DNA of 64,000 nucleotides, from the NCBI GenBank assembly GCA_033060915.1, contig CM065393.1, forward strand, positions 1,696,501-1,760,500, read 5' to 3'. Shown here piece by piece: positions 56,716-64,000 of the stretch. Both the position numbers and the translations under genes were made by a program. The notes beneath the pieces were generated by a model. That model searched no databases. It was not told where the DNA came from and saw nothing but the letters and a program-made list of their open reading frames with translations. The stretch comes from Euryodendron excelsum (lineage: Eukaryota; Streptophyta; Magnoliopsida; Ericales; Pentaphylacaceae). Every line of letters begins with the position of its first letter. Position 1 is the stretch's first letter.

Positions 56716-57580
56716 ATCACGAACAGTCAAGATCGAGGCTACCGCCCCTGAGGAGCCAAAAGAGGGATTGCGAAGCTACTTTTCGAAAAACCTTGATGTG
56801 TTTGCCTTGTCCCATGAGGATATGCCCGGCATTGACACAAGAGTAGTAGCTCACTACTTGAACATCGATCCCGAGGCCAGGCTGGTCAAGCAGAAACGGA
56901 GGAACTTTGCGCCATAACAGAATGATGCAGTGGTTGAAGAAGCTGAGAAGCTGGTCAAAGAAAAGTTCGTTCGGGAAGTACAATACCCTGCCTGGCTCTC
57001 CAATGTTGTCATGGTGAAGAAGTCCAACAACAAGTGAAGAATGTGCATTGACTTCACTGACTTGAACAAAGCATGCCCGAATGACAATTTTCCTCTGCCC
57101 TCCATTGATCTTCTCATAGATTCCACCACAGGATATGAAATGTTGACCTTCATGGATGCTTTTTTAAGATACAACCAAATCCGGATGACTGAGCGCGATT
57201 AGGAGCATATGGCCTTCATCACTAATCGAGGGCTTTATTGCTACAGGGCTCTATTGCTACAATGTGATGCCGTTCGGACTGAAGAATGTAGGGGCAACAT
57301 ATCAACAGCTTGTCAACCTCATTTTCAAATCTCAGATCGGGCATAATGTGGATGACATGTTACTGAAGAGTAAGAAGACCACCAGCCGTTTGCAAGATCT
57401 AGAGGAGATGTTTCAAAAGCTGCACAAGTACCAGACCAAGCTCAATCCAACTAAATGTGCTTTCGGCGTAGCCTCAAGAAAGTTCCTGGGTTTTATGGTG
57501 TTGCACCAGGGGATTGAGGCGAACCCAGAGAAGATCCAGGTCATTATCGACATGCAAGCGTCCAGGACAACGAAGGACGT
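56716..57580 (+). pseudogene. Gypsy-2 reverse transcriptase, disrupted
   Basis: Shows NLDVFALSHEDMPGID, YPAWLSNVVMVKK, RMCIDFTDLNKACPND, TFMDAF, MPFGLKNVGATYQ and RKFLGFMV in family order. At the active site the text runs GHNV directly into DDML: the Tyr-x of the Y-x-D-D box is missing through a short in-frame deletion. Stops occur near 56916, 57036 and 57201, and there is a frameshift near 57260. It is nonfunctional. Confidence 0.88.
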
Positions 57581-58140
57581 TTAGAGGCTGGCAGGGTATA
57601 TAGCAGCTCTGAACAGGTTCATCTTTAGATCCACTGATAAATGCTTGTCCTTTTTCAGGATCCTGCACAAAGCATTTGAGTGGATCGAAGAATGTGAAGC
57701 TACCTTCCACCAACTCAAGCAATATTTGAGCTCGGTTCCACTACTTAGCTAAACAGTCCTTGGGGAAGAACTGTATTTGTACTTGGCAGTTTCGGCGACC
57801 GCAGTGAGCTCAACCCAGGTTAGAGAAGAAGGAGGAATCCAGAAGCCAGTGTACTATACTAGTCGAGCATTGCGAGGGGCAAAGGAAAGATACTCGAAGA
57901 TGGAACTCATGGCCCTAACCTTGGTGACAGTGGCTCGGCACTTAAGGCCTTACTTTCAAGCCCATACGATAGTAGTCCTCACAAACCAACCTTAGAAGAA
58001 CATCCTCCATAAGCTGGAAACGTTGGGCCATTTGGTAAAGTGGTTAGTCGAGCTTAGCCAATTCGACATACATTACCGACCCCAACTGGCGATCAAAGGA
58101 TAGACTACTGCGGATTTTATTACAGAATTCACTAACCTCC
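57581..58140 (+). pseudogene. Gypsy-2 first RNase H domain, disrupted
   Basis: Contains LAGYIAALNRFI and LYLYLAVSATAVSS, then QKPVYYTSRALRGAKERYS and HTIVVLTNQP, the usual RT-linked RNase H of gypsy elements. The Asp expected in the first strand is not visible. Stops occur near 57583, 57750, 57994 and 58100. Confidence 0.8.
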
Positions 58141-58159
58141 CCACTGCCCCACTCGAAGA

Positions 58160-58590
58160 CGACTATATCGAAAGCCACTGGGTCTTAAATGTTGATGGCT
58201 CCTCTACTGACGATTCTAGTGGTGCCGGCATGATTCTTGTCACTCTTAACGGTCACAAGATTGAATACGCTCTATGCTTCAAGTTTCCCGCCAGTAATAA
58301 CGTTGCAGAATACAAGGCCCTCATTGCCGGACTTTGAATGGCTCAAAGAATGGGGGCCGAACAGATCGTTGTGCAGAGCGACTCTGAATTAGTGTTGAAG
58401 CAAATACAAGGAGTGTATGAAGCCAGAGAGGAGAATATGAAGCAATACTACCAAATGGCTAAGAGTTTAGCCAGGAGGTTTGTAAAAATTTTGCTAGAAC
58501 ATGTCCCAAGACTCCAAAACGAAGAAGCGGACTGGCTGGCTAGAATCACCTCATCCAACGAGCCAAACCCGAACGTCCCAGTGAAGATAC
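58160..58590 (+). pseudogene. Gypsy-2 second (archaeal-type) RNase H domain
   Basis: WVLNVDGSSTDDSSGAGM, NNVAEYKALIAGL, VVQSDSELVLKQI and NEEADWLAR supply the D-E-D-D residues of an archaeal-type RNase H. A second RNase H after the usual one is the hallmark of the Tat lineage of plant gypsy elements. One stop (TGA near 58336) interrupts it. The catalytic residues themselves are retained. Confidence 0.85.
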
Positions 58591-58599
58591 TTGATTCTC

Positions 58600-59887
58600 C
58601 GAGAATCCAAAGTCCGAAGGTAAATAAGATCGAACTAAAAAAATCATGGATGAACCTGATCAGGGATTACTTACAAAATGGGGCCCTATCGGAGGATAAG
58701 AACAAAGCAAGACGAATACAATACTGTTCCAATAGATACCTAATTCAGAACGGGGCCCTCTACAAGAGGGGGCACACCCTGCCGTTGCTTCTGTGTGCCA
58801 TAAAGGAAGAAGCCAAGTATGTAATGAGAGAAATCCACGAGGGCGTCTGTGAAAACCACTCGGGTGGCCGATCCCTCGCCAAGAAGATCATGGGAACAGC
58901 TTATTATTGGCCCACCATGGAGAAAGATGTCCAAAAATTCGTCAAGAAGTGTGACAAGTGTCAACGATTCGCGAACATCCTAAGATTGCCCGCTCAGGAG
59001 CTGACCCCGATCCAGAGCCCATGGCCCTTCACCCAATGGGGAATTGACATTGTAGGACTGTTGCCTATGGGCAGGGGACAGAGGAAGTTTACGGTGGTGG
59101 CTATCAATTACTTCACCAAGTGGGCAGAGGCAGAAGCACTTCCAACAATTACCGAGGAGAAAATGAAGAAGTTTTTGTGGCAAAATATTATTTATAGGTT
59201 TGAAATTCCCAAGATCATCATCACGGACAATGGGAAGCAGTTCGAAGGGAGATAATTCAACCAGTTATGCAGCGATCTAGGGATTAATCACCACGCTTCT
59301 TTCCCATAGCATCCTCAGGCCAACAGTCAGGTAGCAGTCATGAACAGGTTCCTCCTCAAGATCATCAAGACCAAGTTAGAGAGAGCCAAGTGCCTATGGG
59401 CAGAAGAACTTCCCAACATCTTATGGGTTTACAGAACAATGGAGTGGGTTTCTACGGGGCAAACGTCGTTCTCCCTGACATTCGACAGTGAAGTGGTGAT
59501 CCCAGTGAAGATCGGTTTTCCCAGCTCGAGAACGATGCAGTTTGACCCAGAGACCAACAACGAGGCGCTAAACGTGGAGCTGGATCTGTTAGAAGAAAGG
59601 AGGTTACGAGCAGCTATGAGGGTAGGGTAGCATCGTACCAATAGAGGATGCGCCAGTACCACAATTCTAGAGTCCGACCGTAAGACTTTACAGCGAGGGA
59701 TCTGGTTTTAAAAAATGTCAATCAGTCTACAAAGGATATAAGAGATGGCAAGCTTGGACCTAATTGGGAGGGCCCCTATGAGGTGATCTGCAGCACCAGG
59801 AAGGGGACTTACAGATTGAAGAAGTTAGGAGGCAAAGAGCTACCCCAGCCGTGGCACGTAGAGCATTTGAGGAAGTACTACTTATGA
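58600..59887 (+). pseudogene. Gypsy-2 integrase, disrupted
   Basis: The zinc-binding part has IHEGVCENHSGG and CDKCQRF. The catalytic core has WGIDIVG (Asp) and ITDNGKQFEG (Asp). The third residue should be the Glu in the segment after ANSQV, but this copy has Ala-Val-Met there, so the D,D,E triad is broken. Stops are at about 59253, 59308 and 59628. The C-terminal part GPYEVICSTRKGTYRL with WHVEHLRKYYL ends at TGA 59885-59887, the natural pol end. Confidence 0.87.
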
Positions 59888-59954
59888 CAGGGAAACTGAT
59901 TGCAATTCGATGGATTATCAATAATATCGGTCGTTCTACAATTGTTTACTAGAT

Positions 59955-60690
59955 GTCAACTGACAGCACTCTACGGAATCTGCTCGGTTCATGTGACCGA
60001 GCAGAGCCAAAGGCCTACTAGGCAATGGGAAAGAATATCTGTTCGGTCAACCAAGCAGAACCAGGCAGCCTACTAGGCAATGGCAAAAGAATATCTGCTC
60101 AGTTCATGTGACAGAGTAGAGCTAGACGGCCTACTAGGCAATGGCAAAGTATATATGCTCAGTTTATGTGATCGAGCAAAGCCAGACGACCTACTAGGCA
60201 ATAGCAAAGAATACCTACTCGGTTCACATGACTAATCAGAGCCAAACGGCCTACTAGGAAATGGCATAATATCTGCTTGGTTCACGTGATTGAGCAGCTA
60301 GATGGCCTACTAAGCAATGGCAAAGAATAACTGCTTGGTTCATGTGATCGAGCAAAGCCGGACAGCCTACTAGGCAATGGTAAAGAATATTTGCTCGGTT
60401 CATGTGACCAAGTAAAGTCAGACGTCTTACTAGGCAATGGCAGAATATCTGCTTAGTTCACATGACTGAGCAAAGCCAAACGACCTATTAGGCAATGGCA
60501 AAGAATATTTGCCCATTTCATGTGACCGAGCAGAGCCAAAAGGCCCACAAGGCTATGGCAACAAAAAGTTTGCTCGATTTACGTGACCGAGCAAAACCAG
60601 AAGGCTTGCATAGCCACGGTATATGCCCAGGTCGCATGACTGAACAGAGCGAGAAGGCCCAACAGGATATCTGCTTGGCTTGCTTGAGCA
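59955..60690 (+). repeat. 60-bp tandem array with hairpins, 3' region of gypsy-2
   Basis: The phrase CTACTAGGCAATGG recurs at 60015, 60070, 60131, 60191, 60251, 60307, 60367 and 60427, with decayed copies at 60485 and 60545, giving a unit of about 60 bp and about eleven copies. Most units hold an inverted repeat. The first is perfect (59980-60004): stem CTGCTCGGT / ACCGAGCAG with loop TCATGTG. Tandem repeats in this position are known in Tat/Ogre elements. Confidence 0.9.
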
Positions 60691-60980
60691 AAACCACTCC
60701 AATAGAGTAGAGCCAAAAGGACTACTCAGATTACATAACTAAGGCAGAGTCGCAACTCAAGAGAGCGACCTCCCAGTTGCTCGGTTCGCGAGACACAGCT
60801 GAATGGAAATTATTCTGCTAAAGCATTCAACCAAGCAAAAAACAATAGAGAACAGGTGTATGAATTCAAATTATTTTGCAAAATATTTTATGAAAATGTA
60901 CAACACAGCTGAATTGGGAAAAAGGAGTTTTGCATTGATAATAAATAGAGTACAGAACAGAACAGAACATCCTTTCAAAA

Positions 60981-60999
60981 TATATATATATATATATAC
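60981..60999. repeat. (TA)n microsatellite
   Basis: About nine TA repeats just downstream (in antisense-ORF sense) of the antisense ORF stop at 61008. Confidence 0.9.
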
Positions 61000-61007
61000 A
61001 AAAGGCT

Positions 61008-61220
61008 TCAAACCTTGGGTTCTTCCTTGGCGGCCTTCTCCCTGGTCCCTTCAACCACCTTCCCGGTCTCCTCGACAATCTTCTCGGCCTTAGCAGCTTC
61101 CCCAATCTTAGGAGCCTTCTCGGCAGCTTCCCCTGAGGTCTTCTTGAGAACCTCCTCAAGGCTTTGGCAAACTTCCTCCATCAGAGGATCAAGGCCGGTA
61201 AAGTCTAACCCAGGGTATGT
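61008..61220 (-). CDS. Gypsy-2 antisense ORF, last exon
   Basis: Minus-strand exon of 71 codons with stop at 61008-61010 and a GGTGTTATAG acceptor at 61221. It encodes TYPGLDFTGLDPLMEEV followed by an Ala/Lys/Glu-rich tail (for example EEVLKKTSGEAAEKAPK). It joins in phase 0 to the exon at 61329. Extra ORFs antisense to gag-pol between pol and the 3' LTR are documented for Tat-lineage elements such as Grande. Function unknown. The upstream part is frameshifted, so the gene is probably dead. Confidence 0.6.
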   Translation of the reverse strand, partial: TYPGLDFTGLDPLMEEVCQSLEEVLKKTSGEAAEKAPKIGEAAKAEKIVEETGKVVEGTREKAAKEEPKV

Positions 61221-61328
61221 CTATAACACCGATAAGTGATAACATGTCATAATGTATAGGTGTACTAAAGTATGCTCAATGAGGAAGCTTTCAACCTATA
61301 AAATATCCAAGGGATATGAAGTAATTAC

Positions 61329-61477
61329 CTTTAACATATCCATTAAGTTCGACTGCTTGTTTTTAATCTCTAAAAGCTGCTTTCGAATGGAAGCCATTTC
61401 ATTTTTTGTTTGCAACCAACATTCACGCATGGTCTGGGAACTCAATTTTGTAATTGTGGAATAGACTTCTATGATCC
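61329..61477 (-). CDS. Gypsy-2 antisense ORF, penultimate exon
   Basis: Minus-strand open exon reading VYSTITKLSSQTMRECWLQ and continuing through MASIRKQLLEIKNKQSN to LMDMLK. It ends with a good donor (AAG|GTAATT at 61328/61329). The heptad-like spacing of Leu, Ile and Met suggests a coiled coil. It is in frame with the last exon across a 108-bp intron (61221-61328). A possible acceptor is GATGCAG near 61478. Confidence 0.55.
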
Positions 61478-61837
61478 TGCATCTTCACTGAGTGTCTTTG
61501 TTCTTTGCTAGTCCTTTCTTCAGCTGCAAAGTGTTGATTTGTTCCTATTTGCTTCACCAAACCACCTTCCTTTACGAAGTCATGAGAAACTATCACAAAT
61601 TTGTTTTCAAAGTTACTGGTTACAACAATAAACACAAAAGAACACTCTTGTCTGTCGTCCATCGATACAAATTTTTAGCCAATATCTTGAGTACTTGTGA
61701 TATCGGTACTTGTTCTTTCAAATGCCTTTGAAACAGAACTACCCTTAGATTCTTCATTCTTGTTGATGTAATGTGCTAATATGCACTACTGCCAAATAAT
61801 TTTCTAATCCATCTTAACTCTAGTTGTATTTTGGTTA
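61478..61837 (-). pseudogene. Gypsy-2 antisense ORF, decayed upstream part
   Basis: Open minus-strand stretches (about 61423-61662 and 61660-61780) include FVIVSHDFVKEGG and KNEESKGSSVSKAFE. Their phase does not match the downstream exon, and a TAA separates them. Interpreted as earlier coding sequence of the same ORF after frameshifts. The copia insertion begins at 61838. Confidence 0.4.
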
Positions 61838-62110
61838 TGTTAGAAGTTAATAGAGTTAGTTTATGTGAAAGATAATTGATCCAGGTGTTTTGTGATTAGA
61901 TGGAAAAATGATGAAATATAAATACAATGTAAAAGGGTTGTATGTGGAAAAATAAAATATAGAAAAATTGAGGCAGTGTGTAAGCTGCCCTATTCAGCCC
62001 TTTTCTTCTCCTGTTTTCACTGCTGAAAAATCAGATTTGGTGCTTGTGTGTTTAAGCTTTGGTTTCTTATGTGATGTTCACATAGTTGCTGCGAATATAA
62101 ACCCAATAGA
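61838..62110 (+). mobile_element. Copia element 5' LTR (~273 bp)
   Basis: Starts TGTTAGAAGTTAATAG after GGTTA and ends a few bases before a TGGTATCAGAGC primer site. The exact 3' end is uncertain (expected CA; the sequence reads CAATAGA). It was inserted into the 3' part of gypsy-2. Confidence 0.65.
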
Positions 62111-62113
62111 AAT

Positions 62114-62125
62114 TGGTATCAGAGC
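62114..62125 (+). other. Copia primer binding site
   Basis: TGGTATCAGAGC, complementary to the 3' end of initiator methionine tRNA, the usual primer of plant Ty1/copia elements. Confidence 0.85.
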
Positions 62126-62213
62126 TTGGTTCTTGCAGCAGCTGTGTTTAAAGAAAAGAAGCTAAGAAAAAAGGGTTTGTGTAGAGAAAGAGTTGTCTCT
62201 ACATAAAATCTTC

Positions 62214-62496
62214 ATGGCTACATCAAGCAACCAAAATATGAGTGTTCAACAACTATCTATACCAGTATTTGATAGAGAAAACTATGATTACTGGTGTGTG
62301 AAGATGAAGACTCTCTTCTAATCACAAGATTTTTGGAGCTTTGTAGAAAACGAGTATGTTGAACTCTCGTCGTCGACATCGACAGCACGGACTCAAGCAC
62401 AAGATGAATAGCTTAATGAGAGCAAAAGAAAGGATGCTAAAGCCCTTTTCTTCATCCAGCAAGGACTCTCTGATGAGTTATTTCCAAGGATCATTA
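62214..62496 (+). pseudogene. Copia gag, truncated
   Basis: From ATG 62214 it reads MATSSNQNMSVQQ with IPVFDRENYDYWCVKMKTL, then FWSFVENEYVE and KALFFIQQGLSDELFPRI, the N-terminal gag pattern (DUF4219/UBN2 type) of plant copia. Two stops (near 62320 and 62408) interrupt it. Sequence homologous to gag ends at 62496, where another LTR-like sequence begins. Confidence 0.8.
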
Positions 62497-64000
62497 TGAG
62501 ACCCTAATCTCATAATTTCATAAGTAATTAATTACATTTATTACATGATTAATTGGTATGTAAAATTATATGGGTGCATATGTGTGTGACATGTGGCAAG
62601 TAGTGAGTTAGGTGGTGAGTTGAGTGGTGAGTTATTAGTGAGTGTGTGCATGGGACACCTAAAGGTGTGAGATACACTCTTGTATCTATTTTCGCTTGCT
62701 AGCCACAAGAAAAGACAAGGGGGAACAAAGGCTAGTAGGGAGAAAAGAAAAGAAAAGAAAAGAAAAAAAGAAAGGCTAGTAGAGTGTGGGTGACTTAGCA
62801 TTATGGGCAAGAGAAGAACAAAAAGAAAGGCTAGTGGAGTGTGGGTGGCCTAGCATCATGGGAGACAGAAGAAAAAAAAGAAAAGAGGAAGTCAAGAGAT
62901 GGTGGATGCCATCATTTGAATAGAGAGAGGAAGATAAGAGATAGAAAAGAAAGGAAAAGAAGAAAAAAAGAGGAGAGGAGAGGAGAGAGAAGTAGTAGAG
63001 TTAGTGAAAAATAAAATAGGGGATGATTGAATGGGTATTATAGGGAGAGAGAAGGGAGAAAAGAGAATAGAGAAAAGAAAAGAGGAAGAGATGATGGATG
63101 AGATCATCATCCGAGTGGAGAAGAAATAGAGATAGAGGGAGAAAGGAGGAGGAAAAAGAGGAAGAGGTCAAGGGGTAGGCTTGTTGCATCTTGTTTTCAA
63201 GATTTAAGGTAAGATCATTATGTTCTTACTTGATCTATTTCATTTTCATAGTGTACATACTAGTATGTTTTATGCCATGAGAGGGGGTGGAGGAAGATGA
63301 TGGAGTAGAGGGGTGGTTGGGGTTTCCATGGTAGAAGCCCAAAATCTTCATGTTTTGCATAAAGGAGTTATGTTTGTTGTTTTTTGGCGAATTGGTTTAT
63401 CCAAAAATATTATTTCTAGATAAATCTTTGAACACTTTAATTTAGAGTTATAATAGTAATTTCAGCTTTGGTCTCACTAAAAAATATTGTATTTTTGAAT
63501 TATGGTGAATTTTAGAAATCGGACTATTACTGTTGAAATCTGTTACCCTGATATGTGATCCCTACCTTGACAGTAACATTGGACAAGGTTAGAGTATTCA
63601 AAACATTGTAAAATTTTTAATGTACCTATTAGAAATATGTATGAGAGTATATACCAAATTTTAAGTCATTTTGATGTCGTTTTCCTATGTTAAGAACCTC
63701 TCAAAGATAGACCATTTGCAGTTGAATTCTCATTTTTGCAGCACTGCCTTGGTTTATAAAATACTAAATAAATAATTAATTTTATTCAATAAATTTGAAA
63801 TTTGGTCTGGATACTCTCTGAGATGTTTATTTTTTATTCACAAAGTTTTGAAATTGTTTGTTATAATCTCATGAAGTTGTGTCCATGTTATGAGGCCTGT
63901 GTCAATATTGGCAGATTAGAGGACTTGGTAGATTTTGGTACTTTTAAATTATTGCATTGTATTGGGAGACGAGTTAGACATATGACATCATGTTTTAATA
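62497..64000 (+). mobile_element. LTR-like sequence, start of another retroelement
   Basis: Begins TGAGACCCTAATCTCATAAT directly at the break in copia gag, after CATTA. The next 1.5 kb is noncoding, with AG-rich simple sequence (AAAAG repeats at about 62743-62770, GAGAGGAGAGG near 62975) followed by AT-rich DNA. A TG start with an abrupt host break suggests an LTR. Its other end and any internal domain lie beyond the window. Confidence 0.5.

Noticed and set aside
61015..61239. Plus-strand ORF MGSSLAAFSLVPS
   Set aside because: Shadow of the antisense exon, which has proper splice sites and a natural stop.
62892..63189. Ser/Phe-rich minus-strand ORFs
   Set aside because: Translation of AG-rich simple sequence within the LTR-like region.
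1..64000. tRNA, rRNA or snoRNA genes
   Set aside because: No A/B-box plus cloverleaf, rRNA core or C/D-H/ACA arrangement was noticed on reading. A covariance-model scan would be needed to exclude small RNAs.

Overview
This window is nuclear DNA of a flowering plant, probably a dicot with a repeat-rich genome. The evidence is a six-exon receptor-like cytoplasmic kinase gene with GT-AG introns, surrounded by plant-type Ty3/gypsy and Ty1/copia retroelements, a Helitron and MITEs. The species cannot be named from sequence alone. Layout, left half (1-30547): almost entirely one family of unusually long LTRs (about 5.2-5.75 kb) stacked inside one another. Every complete copy runs TG...CA, from TGTAAGCACCC to GGGCGCGACA in the direction of its TATA box. 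An old plus-sense copy, 'H', is cut into pieces by LTR1 (1-2501, minus sense), LTR2 (2774-8131, minus sense, target duplication ACTCC) and LTR3 (8609-14357, plus sense, target duplication TTGGG). A more diverged plus-sense copy, 'H4' (17443-29204 overall), is cut by a 1.3-kb copia-type solo LTR (19289-20615, target duplication CCTAC) and by LTR5 (20969-26153, minus sense, one end lost). A truncated copy (29205-30547) ends the pile. No internal gag-pol belongs to these LTRs here, so they look like solo LTRs. Motifs in them suggest an Ogre/Tat-type gypsy family (inference). Middle (30548-35749): a decayed gypsy element on the minus strand (gypsy-1) with LTR, primer binding site, gag, protease and the first part of reverse transcriptase. 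A 1.9-kb TGTTAG...CTAACA element interrupts its gag, and its reverse transcriptase ends exactly where a giant-LTR fragment begins. From 35750 to about 49700 lies the only gene-like part. It holds the RLCK-VII kinase gene at 38017-43807 (457 codons reconstructed over six exons), MITEs, microsatellites and one orphan terminal-exon-like ORF on the minus strand (47146-47265). Right end (about 49739-64000): a second gypsy element on the plus strand (gypsy-2) with gag, protease, reverse transcriptase, two RNase H domains and integrase, then a 60-bp hairpin-bearing tandem array and a spliced antisense ORF. This combination is typical of the Tat lineage. A 3.5-kb Helitron carrying a receptor-kinase fragment is inserted precisely in its gag. 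A Ty1/copia element (from 61838) has inserted downstream of the antisense ORF, and its own gag is cut at 62497 by another LTR-like sequence that runs off the window. The only gene judged functional is the kinase, which would act as a membrane-anchored cytoplasmic signalling kinase. Everything else is mobile DNA in various stages of decay. I found no undescribed cellular system. The most notable items are the nest of giant solo LTRs with internal hairpin arrays, the Helitron capture, and the antisense spliced ORF of gypsy-2.
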